Assembly: GCF_002160305.1 (NCBI RefSeq)
Contig: NZ_NFKI01000023.1
Location: 1 to 53,056 of the forward strand
Length of the DNA: 53,056 nt
Direction: 5' to 3'
Source of the DNA: Pseudoflavonifractor sp. An184
GTDB taxonomy: Bacteria > Bacillota > Clostridia > Oscillospirales > Oscillospiraceae
Shown here in pieces: positions 47,509 through 53,056 of the stretch. Each line of letters starts with the position of its first letter. Within the stretch, counting starts at the first letter, position 1. Below the pieces are notes generated by a model. The model was not told the origin of the DNA and ran no database searches. It was given only the letters and a program-made list of their open reading frames with translations. Position numbers and translations under genes: made by a program.

Positions 47509-48105
47509 CTATCTAACCGGGCCGCCGGGTAACGCCCGGTTCTTTTTCGGTGTCCAGCCCTTTTGATAACGATGCTCCGTCATAATTGTGCGGACCAAGG
47601 CTTCCTCATTTTCGGGCAGATAGCGGATGTGCCGGAGCGTTCCATACTCCCAAAACAGGTCCTCCATGGCCGCCCTGTACCGCTCCGGCTCCATAGAAAA
47701 CCGCCGCCCGGAGTAAAAGACCAGTTCCACAGCCTTGACCTCCATCGCCGTGTGTTCCAGGCGACGGAGGTGCGCCGAGAAATCGAAGGAGCGTATATCC
47801 CCTGTGGGACTGTCCCGGTCCTTGCCTTTGAGAATGATACAGTATGCCGCCTCTCCGGCCTCCGGTTGTTGGCCGGTCCATACCCAGTGTCCGTGGGAGC
47901 CGCGGAGGAACACGTCCCGTTCCCGGACACACAGCCCTCCGTCGGAACGGGGAATCCAGTAAAAGGTCCGTTCCTCCATCTCGTACTCCAACACAGCCGC
48001 CCGGAGCATCCAGAGGTCCGGGCGGAAACTTGCGGGAGTGGAGGGGGTAGCCCGGCCGCACAGTCTGTCCAAAACAGGAAACAATTTCACATTTGTCTCT
48101 TTCAT
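47509..48105 (-). CDS. ICE accessory protein of unknown function
   Basis: 198 residues, soluble, with no signal peptide. It has a well-formed hydrophobic pattern (LWMLRAAVLEYEMEERTFYWIPR, AYCIILKGKDRD, AVELVFYSGRRF) and a C-terminal region with RYRAAMEDLFWEYGTLRHIRYLP. No motif suggests a function. The ATG at 48105 overlaps the previous gene's TGA by 4 nt (ATGA), which means coupled translation with 48102-48506, and the next gene begins 9 nt after its stop. It is part of the accessory block that is conserved in this ICE type. Confidence 0.6.
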   Translation of the reverse strand: MKETNVKLFPVLDRLCGRATPSTPASFRPDLWMLRAAVLEYEMEERTFYWIPRSDGGLCVRERDVFLRGSHGHWVWTGQQPEAGEAAYCIILKGKDRDSPTGDIRSFDFSAHLRRLEHTAMEVKAVELVFYSGRRFSMEPERYRAAMEDLFWEYGTLRHIRYLPENEEALVRTIMTEHRYQKGWTPKKNRALPGGPVR

Positions 48106-48506
48106 CGTGCCATCTGCACCGCCCTTGCCCGGCTGTGCCGCCGCTGTTCCGGGCGCATAGCCGGGGATGGCTGGTAGTTCGGGTCCAGGTACTTGGCCTC
48201 AAATTCCGCTGCTGTCAGACGTTCCGCCCCTTGCCGCTCGTCAAAGTCGCCGGGGGCCAGCTCCAGATAGCCGCTGGGCGGCAGGGGCAGAGGGCTGGCA
48301 GTAAGCACGGTGCCGAAGTGCTCCACTGTAATATGCCGCCCCAGAAGGCAGGGCTGGCTCCAATCGTTGGGGTCGGTCTGCATTTCATAGAGGTGCATCC
48401 ACGGGGGGAGCGTAGTGCGGTCCACCCGTTGGGAAGTAAATAAACCGGGTACGGTTAGGATTTCCACAGCTTCAAACCGTTCTGTGCTTGCGTTGATGTG
48501 ATTCAT
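48102..48506 (-). CDS. LPD28-like domain protein
   Basis: 134 residues. The N-terminal sequence MNHINASTERFEAVEILTVP and the following LFTSQRVDRTTLPPWMHLYEMQ and WSQPCLLGRHITVEHFGTVLTA resemble the LPD28 family (large polyvalent protein-associated domain), which occurs alone or fused in large proteins of mobile elements. The function of the domain is not known. The tail is basic. CAGGAGGAAG precedes the ATG at 48506, and hairpin R9 lies only 13 nt upstream of the start. It is coupled to the next gene by ATGA. Confidence 0.6.
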   Translation of the reverse strand: MNHINASTERFEAVEILTVPGLFTSQRVDRTTLPPWMHLYEMQTDPNDWSQPCLLGRHITVEHFGTVLTASPLPLPPSGYLELAPGDFDERQGAERLTAAEFEAKYLDPNYQPSPAMRPEQRRHSRARAVQMAR

Positions 48507-48518
48507 AACTTCCTCCTG

Positions 48519-48977
48519 TTATCTCCCCTCAATTTGAGGGGACTTTTTGGGCCGAGGTCCCCGGCGGGAAATAAAAGGGATATCCTCAGCCAGCCGATAC
48601 CGTTTGGCCAGTTCCTCCGGTGTCACACGGTCTCCGCAGACATACGCGCCGATACCGATACACCGGGTCAACCTCCGGTTCGTGCGGATGCCGTTTCGGT
48701 CCTCCCACCGTCCGACCACCTGTGCCTGTTCCGTCATTGTCCGGCGCACATCCGGGTTATCCCTGGAGGGCCGCAGTTCATACTGATCCATTTGATCCGG
48801 GGTAAGGGGGGAGCGGTAGATGACCTCCCCCCAGGCCCGGAACGCGCCGTGCTCCACGCTGATCCGCTCATCGTAATTAAGAAAGCCCGCCAGGGGGTTA
48901 TCCGGGTCCTTGGGGTAAGTCCCTATGTCCACGGGCCGCTGGGTGGAGTAATAGCGGTAAAGTTCCTGCTGTTCTAT
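48519..48977 (-). CDS. ICE accessory protein with likely ATA start codon
   Basis: 152 residues if started at ATA 48977. The frame is open from a TAG just upstream of AAGGAG (48992-48987), which is 9 nt from ATA at 48977-48975 and nowhere near a normal start; the first standard start codon is GTG at 48932, 15 codons in and without a ribosome site. The segment between, EQQELYRYYSTQRPVDIGTY, is well formed and looks like the natural N-terminus. Later parts contain RISVEHGAFRAWGEVIYRSPL and RCIGIGAYVCGDRVTPEELA. The family is an unnamed ICE accessory group. The 3' end is encoded inside repeat R9. A sequencing or mutational ATG-to-ATA change is the other explanation. Confidence 0.6.
   Translation of the reverse strand: MEQQELYRYYSTQRPVDIGTYPKDPDNPLAGFLNYDERISVEHGAFRAWGEVIYRSPLTPDQMDQYELRPSRDNPDVRRTMTEQAQVVGRWEDRNGIRTNRRLTRCIGIGAYVCGDRVTPEELAKRYRLAEDIPFISRRGPRPKKSPQIEGR
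48520..48546. repeat. ICE hairpin repeat R9
   Basis: A copy with the core CCCTCAA / TTGAGGG and the outer part TATCTCC against GGACTTT. It overlaps the last codons of one gene and is 13 nt ahead of the next start, so it is within an operon. Confidence 0.95.
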
Positions 48978-49052
48978 TTTGATCCACTCCTTTGGCTAAA
49001 TAGTTTTGTGTGTCTTCCTTCAAGCTAAGGACAGCTTGGCCACACCGCTAAA

Positions 49053-50105
49053 TCAGGCTTGGATATTCCAGCCTGCTTCCGACAGGGCGGAGAAGTATGC
49101 AAATGTCTCTGGCGTAAGCTGTCTCATCTGCTCCACTTTTTCCTCGTGGTCGGAATGGGTTAGGTAGTAGGCAAAGTATTCTGCAAAATACTCTCTGGAA
49201 TTCGTTAAAGCGTACTCCCTTAGAAATGCCGATGCCGCAGATGCTTCCCGCTCAAACAGATTCTCACTTTCCGAGGGGCGTTGCAAAATATAGTCTAAAA
49301 AATGCCCGAATTCGTGGAGGGTCGGTCCGGCCTCGGACACATAGATTCGTTTCGCGCTGTAATCTGTCGCTCCGGTGCAGTTTGCTCCGCTCTGTTCGCT
49401 TAACTGAGCTAAGTATGGGAAGTTAACTGTATAAATCCATCCCATATCCTCAAATGCCTGCAAAACCGGCCCGGGTACCTGGCGGAGCTTCAACAAATAG
49501 TCATTCATATTGACGCCCGCATCATTTTGAATTGGCAGTTCGTCAAGCATGGGAGGCGCCTCTACTTCTAATTCTTGGGTCAGGAGCATGCGAAGGAGCG
49601 CGGCGCTCTCCTCCCCAGTCACCAGTTCCAGCGGTTCCGCATTGGGCGGGCATAACCCCAGCTCTGCCCCTACCCGCAAGCAGTTATCGTAGACAGAGAG
49701 GGACTCACCCCCCGGATAGAGGGAGTAGTCATAAAGGGACAGCCCAGCGGCCGCGAAAGCGCTCTGGTACAGCGCCCCCCGGCACATATAGAGATCTGGT
49801 GCTGTCATCATGCTGACGGACAACCAGCCCCGGCGAAACGCCTCTGTCAGACAAGGAAGCTCCTCGCCGGCTTCTTCAGAGGGATACGCTTCGCACAGCA
49901 TGGCAGCCCACTGTCTGGCTGTGATGAACTGCTCGGAGGAATACAGTTCGATGGAGGTTTCCTGCGGATATGTAACGGACTCGCACTCTCTGGACTCTTC
50001 CTGATTCCCAACGGAGTTGGCCGCCGCAAAGGCTGGGACATTCAAGGCGAGAATCAGAACCAGCGTTAATATGCTGCGTAAGGTTCGATAAAAACAGCGA
50101 TACAT
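49053..50105 (-). CDS. Secreted HEFGH zinc metalloprotease-like protein
   Basis: 350 residues. A signal peptide (LRSILTLVLILALNVPAFAA) is followed by an N-terminal helical part resembling surface-layer homology-type sequence (ARQWAAMLCEAYPSEEAG), and a C-terminal domain with TLHEFGHFLDYIL near residue 263 and SREYFAEYFAYYL further on. The HExxH plus later Glu-rich FAEYFAYYL match the anthrax lethal factor/PPEP (M34) group, zinc endopeptidases that cut specific surface or host proteins. The residue spacing fits, but the family call is tentative. It lies alone with about 80 nt on each side. GAGGATG precedes the ATG at 50105. Confidence 0.7.
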   Translation of the reverse strand: MYRCFYRTLRSILTLVLILALNVPAFAAANSVGNQEESRECESVTYPQETSIELYSSEQFITARQWAAMLCEAYPSEEAGEELPCLTEAFRRGWLSVSMMTAPDLYMCRGALYQSAFAAAGLSLYDYSLYPGGESLSVYDNCLRVGAELGLCPPNAEPLELVTGEESAALLRMLLTQELEVEAPPMLDELPIQNDAGVNMNDYLLKLRQVPGPVLQAFEDMGWIYTVNFPYLAQLSEQSGANCTGATDYSAKRIYVSEAGPTLHEFGHFLDYILQRPSESENLFEREASAASAFLREYALTNSREYFAEYFAYYLTHSDHEEKVEQMRQLTPETFAYFSALSEAGWNIQA

Positions 50106-50187
50106 TGCAAATCATCCTCATATTATAGTGTAGTAGTAATGAAAGCCCCTCTCCAAGGGCTGTGCCGCTATGGCCGGATACAGTAAA

Positions 50188-51120
50188 TCAGCGGGTTTGC
50201 GGCTTCGTCGTTCGTTTGGAAGTCTGTTTCCGCCGACGCTGAAAGACGGGTTCTGGCGGTGGCAGCTCCAGACACTGGCGCTCAATGCCGTCGATTAGTT
50301 CAGCGGCAGTATTGCGAATACACTCCAGGGAGGACCGCAGCTCCTTTTGTTCTTTGCCGCTGCTCCACCCGGCAATATAGCCGAAGGAGTAGTCTCCGGT
50401 GTCCAGTCCTAAGTATTGGCAGACGGTATAGGCCACACTCTCCGCTTCCACCTCACGGGTACGCCGTTCCTTCTTATGGGCTCCCACAATGATCCCGCCC
50501 TCCACCGGGAGCGCGTGCAGTTTTGCGTGGGCAATCTCATGGACCAGCGTTTTGACGGTCTGGGCCTGGCTCATGCCAGGGCTGAGGGTGATCCTCTGCT
50601 CCGCGTGGTGATATGCCCCATGGACACCTGGCGGCAGGGGCCCCTCAGTGATGGGGACGGGGGAGATGGATGTTAAGGCGGACAGCAGTTTTTCATAGCC
50701 CTCTACGGTGCCTGTCAGGGTCTCCACGCCCAGGCTGGGGAGCTCCCGTCCCTCCGTCTGGCTGACATCAAACACCGTAGCCGTGGTGAAACCAGTTTTT
50801 TTCACCCATTTCTGCTCCCTGGTGGTCTGTCCGTCCGGTCCGGTCTCCTCCACCTCTTCCCGCGTCCAGTAGGGACAGGGGGCCAGAATGGTGATGCCGG
50901 TCTCGCCCGCCTTGACATGGCGGCCGAATTTCCGTTTCCAGTCTCCATAACCCGCCACCATGGAGGCGTGCGGACACTGGAGCTTGATAAGAAAAATATT
51001 GCCGTAACTGTAGTGGTGCAGTTTGGAAAGAGACCACAGATAGGCGGCGTACTGGCGGCTCTGGAACAGGTCAGTGATACCGGCCTCCAGTTGATCCGTT
51101 AGCACGCGCACACACTCCAT
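50188..51120 (-). CDS. ArdC-like antirestriction/metallopeptidase protein
   Basis: 310 residues from the ATG at 51120. The N-terminal domain (DUF1738-like) reads QYAAYLWSLSKLHHYSYGNIFLI and WKRKFGRHVKAGETGITILAPCPYW, then FDVSQTEGRELP; the C-terminal domain has VKTLVHEIAHAKLHA with a full HExxH site near residue 190. It matches ArdC proteins, single-stranded DNA binders with a metalloprotease domain that protect incoming DNA from restriction. The strong GGGAGG is 26 nt before the ATG but 8 nt before an in-frame ATC at 51138, which would add the family-like N-terminus IDFQER; a stop codon lies just upstream. R10 is 17 nt beyond that codon. Confidence 0.85.
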   Translation of the reverse strand: MECVRVLTDQLEAGITDLFQSRQYAAYLWSLSKLHHYSYGNIFLIKLQCPHASMVAGYGDWKRKFGRHVKAGETGITILAPCPYWTREEVEETGPDGQTTREQKWVKKTGFTTATVFDVSQTEGRELPSLGVETLTGTVEGYEKLLSALTSISPVPITEGPLPPGVHGAYHHAEQRITLSPGMSQAQTVKTLVHEIAHAKLHALPVEGGIIVGAHKKERRTREVEAESVAYTVCQYLGLDTGDYSFGYIAGWSSGKEQKELRSSLECIRNTAAELIDGIERQCLELPPPEPVFQRRRKQTSKRTTKPQTR

Positions 51121-51155
51121 GCGCTCTTGAAAGTCGATTTCTCACACCTCCCTGG

Positions 51156-51182
51156 AAAGTTCCCTCAAATTGAGGGAACATT
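51156..51182. repeat. ICE hairpin repeat R10
   Basis: AAAGTTCCCTCAA / TTGAGGGAACATT around one A; the outer GTT/AAC is paired. It lies between a separate terminator (51190-51235) and the ArdC-like gene. Confidence 0.95.
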
Positions 51183-51189
51183 TGAATAT

Positions 51190-51235
51190 AAAAAGACCCT
51201 GACATGGTACGTTACCGCTCCATGCCGGGGTCTTT
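51190..51235 (-). terminator. Terminator overlapping the end of the 97-codon ICE gene
   Basis: AAAGACCC (51192-51199) pairs with GGGTCTTT (51228-51235), with CATGG/CCATG as an inner stem, followed on the minus strand by TTTTTAT. The last codons of the gene at 51212 form part of the stem. Confidence 0.75.
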
Positions 51236-51502
51236 CCTGTGATGCCGGGGCCTCCAGTCCAGGTGTCCGGGCGGAAGCTCCTCCCTAAGTTCATCCACCC
51301 GCTGCTTCATATTCTTCCGGGCGGCCTGTTCGTCTCCGAAGTAACGCCCAAAGTTGTACCCCTGGAAATTGTCGTGGGTGTAGCACTTCCAGGTGACGTA
51401 AGGAGAGGCCGCTGTGGGGCTGTAACCCAGCACTACCTTCGTGTCGCCCACCCGGCGGCTGTCGATGATCTCATAGCTCTGGCACATTCGTTTTCCGCTC
51501 AT
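51212..51502 (-). CDS. Small ICE protein of unknown function
   Basis: 96 residues from the ATG at 51502. It has strong polar character, MSGKRMCQSYEIIDSRR, a predicted beta region (TKVVLGYSPTAASPYVTWKCYT), an aromatic loop (NFQGYNFGRYF), and a charged helix (ARKNMKQRVDELREELP). It is found beside ParB-type genes in related elements, but I know no function. AGGTGA is 5 nt from the ATG; a GTG at 51511 is less well placed. The gene overlaps or abuts the ParB stop at 51508, and its end lies inside a terminator. Confidence 0.6.
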   Translation of the reverse strand: MSGKRMCQSYEIIDSRRVGDTKVVLGYSPTAASPYVTWKCYTHDNFQGYNFGRYFGDEQAARKNMKQRVDELREELPPGHLDWRPRHHRKDPGMER

Positions 51503-51507
51503 TCTGT

Positions 51508-53056
51508 TCACCTCACCGGCGTATCAGCCTTTTTGGCCGTCACGGCCTTGGCTTTTTGGCGTTCCAGGGCGATCTGACGCAGTTTCAGCCCCTCCAGAAT
51601 ACCCTGCTTCACGTCCGGGATAGTGGTGCGCTTATCAGGAAAGAAGGGCCGCAGGTCCTCCTCCAGCATTGTGACCTTTAGCGGTGGCATCTCCTCCCGC
51701 TTGGTGGGGGCTACCGCCTGCTCGATCTTCTCGGTGGTCAGCTTACCGGCCTTGCTCTCTGCCTTCAGCTCCTTAGCCTTGGTGCCGGAGGGCACCTTGG
51801 CCTCCTTCTGGATAGCATCTGCCAGCACTTTCTGCTCCGCAGGCTTCATTTGTGCAATATCCGCGCCGGTATTGACAGGAATTTTTCCCTCGTCCACCAT
51901 GTCCTGGAGTTCTGGGACCAGTTTATTCAAAGTTTTGTACCGTTGGATGGTGGCGGGGCTCTCGCCCACCTGTTGGGCCAGCTCCTCGTCGGCGTTCATA
52001 CGCTTGATTCCCATAGCCTCGTCCTGCGCGATCTCCTCCTTGGTGCGGCGGCCCATCTTCCGTTTCATGGCGTCGGTTTTCATCTGGTAGGCGCGGGCCT
52101 TCTCCATGGGGCTGATCTCCTCCCGCTTGAGGTTGGAGTCCACCATGGAAATGATGGCCTCGTCCCGGTCCAGATTGCGGACGATAACAGGAATATCCTC
52201 GATCCCGGCCAACTGGCAGGCGCGCATACGGCGGTGGCCGGAGACCATCTCATAGCCACCGTCCTTATGGGGGATGACCATGACCGGCTCCAGCACACCG
52301 AATTTCTTGATGCTGTCCACCAGGTCCCACATATCCTTGTTGTCACGGACCGCGAAGGGGTGCCCCTCAAAAGGCCGGATATTCGCCACCTTCATGGTCG
52401 TGACCGTCTCCGGCTGTCCTTCCTTAGTCAGGGGGATTTTCAGGTCTTTGGGCAGTTCCTCATCCTCCAACTCCTTCCCAGCAGGTGGCTCCGGGGCCTT
52501 GTCTGCCTTGGCTGGCTCCTCTGGGGGATAGGGGACCAGCTTGCCGGGGACCGGCATGAGCGGCTTATCCCGGTGCCCCCTGCGGTATTCGCTTGCCTGA
52601 GCTAAGGTCATTTCGTACACATCCGCCCGGACCTCCAGCATTCCTGCCTGTTCCAGCGCCTTGCAGCGGTGGAAGCCGTCTACCAGTTGGAACTCTCCCT
52701 CTTTCTCACTCTTGCGGAGAATGATGGGCTTTTGCAGGCCGTTTTTCTTAATATCTGCGATCAGACCGCTGTAATCCTTGCGGGGCTCATCCTTGACGTA
52801 GGTGCCGGGCAAAGGTATGATTTTGGAGAGGGCGACGAAACGCAGATCGGGGGATCGTGACTCCTGCTCCTTTGGATTGGCTGGAGTATCTGCGGTGACT
52901 TTGGACGCCTCCTGCTCCTTTTCATCCTTGGGTTTACTGGGATCAGACACAGGAGATTTCTTCCCATCGGCAGGCTTGGCAGAGGTGTCCACGGGAGCCT
53001 TGGGCTTCTCCTGTCCCTTCTTCTCGCTGGTAGGCTTGGCGGGGGGGTCTGCGGGG
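51508..53056 (-). CDS. ParB-like nuclease-domain protein, tandem (partial at right edge)
   Basis: At least 516 residues; the frame stays open to the right edge (no stop or certain start), so the true N-terminus lies beyond 53056. Two ParB/sulfiredoxin-like domains follow a Lys/Pro/Glu-rich low-complexity start: the first has IIPLPGTYVKDEPRKDYSGL and LVDGFHRCKALEQAG; the second has IRPFEGHPFAV, DSIKKFGVLEPVMV, YEMVSGHRRMRACQLAG and VDSNLKREEISPMEKA, the classical ParB/Noc core, then a helix-turn-helix region ending SPATIQRYKTLNKLVPE. Such proteins bind DNA near the origin or oriT and maintain the element. A double ParB core in one chain is unusual. Confidence 0.85.
   Translation of the reverse strand, partial: PADPPAKPTSEKKGQEKPKAPVDTSAKPADGKKSPVSDPSKPKDEKEQEASKVTADTPANPKEQESRSPDLRFVALSKIIPLPGTYVKDEPRKDYSGLIADIKKNGLQKPIILRKSEKEGEFQLVDGFHRCKALEQAGMLEVRADVYEMTLAQASEYRRGHRDKPLMPVPGKLVPYPPEEPAKADKAPEPPAGKELEDEELPKDLKIPLTKEGQPETVTTMKVANIRPFEGHPFAVRDNKDMWDLVDSIKKFGVLEPVMVIPHKDGGYEMVSGHRRMRACQLAGIEDIPVIVRNLDRDEAIISMVDSNLKREEISPMEKARAYQMKTDAMKRKMGRRTKEEIAQDEAMGIKRMNADEELAQQVGESPATIQRYKTLNKLVPELQDMVDEGKIPVNTGADIAQMKPAEQKVLADAIQKEAKVPSGTKAKELKAESKAGKLTTEKIEQAVAPTKREEMPPLKVTMLEEDLRPFFPDKRTTIPDVKQGILEGLKLRQIALERQKAKAVTAKKADTPVR

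Noticed and set aside
16962-51182. CRISPR array reading of the repeated hairpin
   Set aside because: Copies are thousands of bases apart between genes, without regular spacers or cas genes.
1-53056. tRNA or rRNA genes
   Set aside because: No tRNA-like cloverleaf (GTTCRANNC with CCA or its folding partner) or rRNA segment was noticed by eye; short tRNAs could be missed without a scan.

Overview
The window is a firmicute chromosome segment, most likely from an Oscillospiraceae (Flavonifractor/Lawsonibacter-like) gut Clostridia. The basis is the very high G+C of the left third, Gram-positive lipoprotein and teichoic-acid style genes, strong AGGAGG ribosome sites, and the gene content. It splits at about 14.6 kb into host chromosome (left) and an integrative conjugative element (ICE) that runs off the right edge.

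Host part (1-14.6 kb): the 3' end of a PiT phosphate permease; a BNR-type lipoprotein; a Cu/Zn superoxide dismutase-like gene; a long palindrome-packed intergenic region (about 1585-1931); a small OB-like protein; an FMN reductase; gltX; a second lipoprotein; a nitrilase-family amidohydrolase; then a rightward run trpS - tagO-like sugar-phosphate transferase - UDP-GlcNAc 2-epimerase - membrane-anchored protein. After a second palindromic stretch come a leftward three-gene cluster of unknown function and, rightward, a YfcE-type phosphodiesterase and cardiolipin synthase. A Cys-rich gene appears to lose its 5' end at the ICE boundary.

ICE part (14.6-53 kb, Tn1549-like layout, almost all leftward): a large serine recombinase with a 40-codon gene ahead of it; a structured non-coding stretch; a Spo0A-C-like protein; an XRE - ECF sigma - DUF4367 - secreted protein operon; and, divergent from that, an AT-rich rightward operon of two secreted proteins and one membrane protein that I do not recognise. 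The transfer module follows: CD1108-type NlpC/P60 hydrolase, VirB4, PrgI, TrbL/VirB6-like, Maff2, VirD4 coupling protein, a pentapeptide-like protein, a 2041-residue Cna-B adhesin, sortase and a surface protein. Then come DUF3846, Fic, ArdC-like, PcfB/DUF3801, MOBP relaxase and MobC, an AT-rich SLATT-like membrane gene, several ICE accessory genes, a secreted HEFGH metalloprotease, an ArdC-like protein and a tandem ParB protein cut by the window edge.

The most unusual signals are non-coding. At least ten copies of a 27-nt hairpin (core CCCTCAAATTGAGGG) are dispersed through the ICE. Several lie inside operons, a short distance upstream of a ribosome binding site and next to separate ordinary terminators, which suggests an element-wide RNA control signal. 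A roughly 165-nt branched inverted structure (42289-42451) keeps pairing by G.U wobbles in the plus-strand RNA only. Two ICE genes have a well-spaced Shine-Dalgarno in front of an ATA or ATC codon instead of a normal start.
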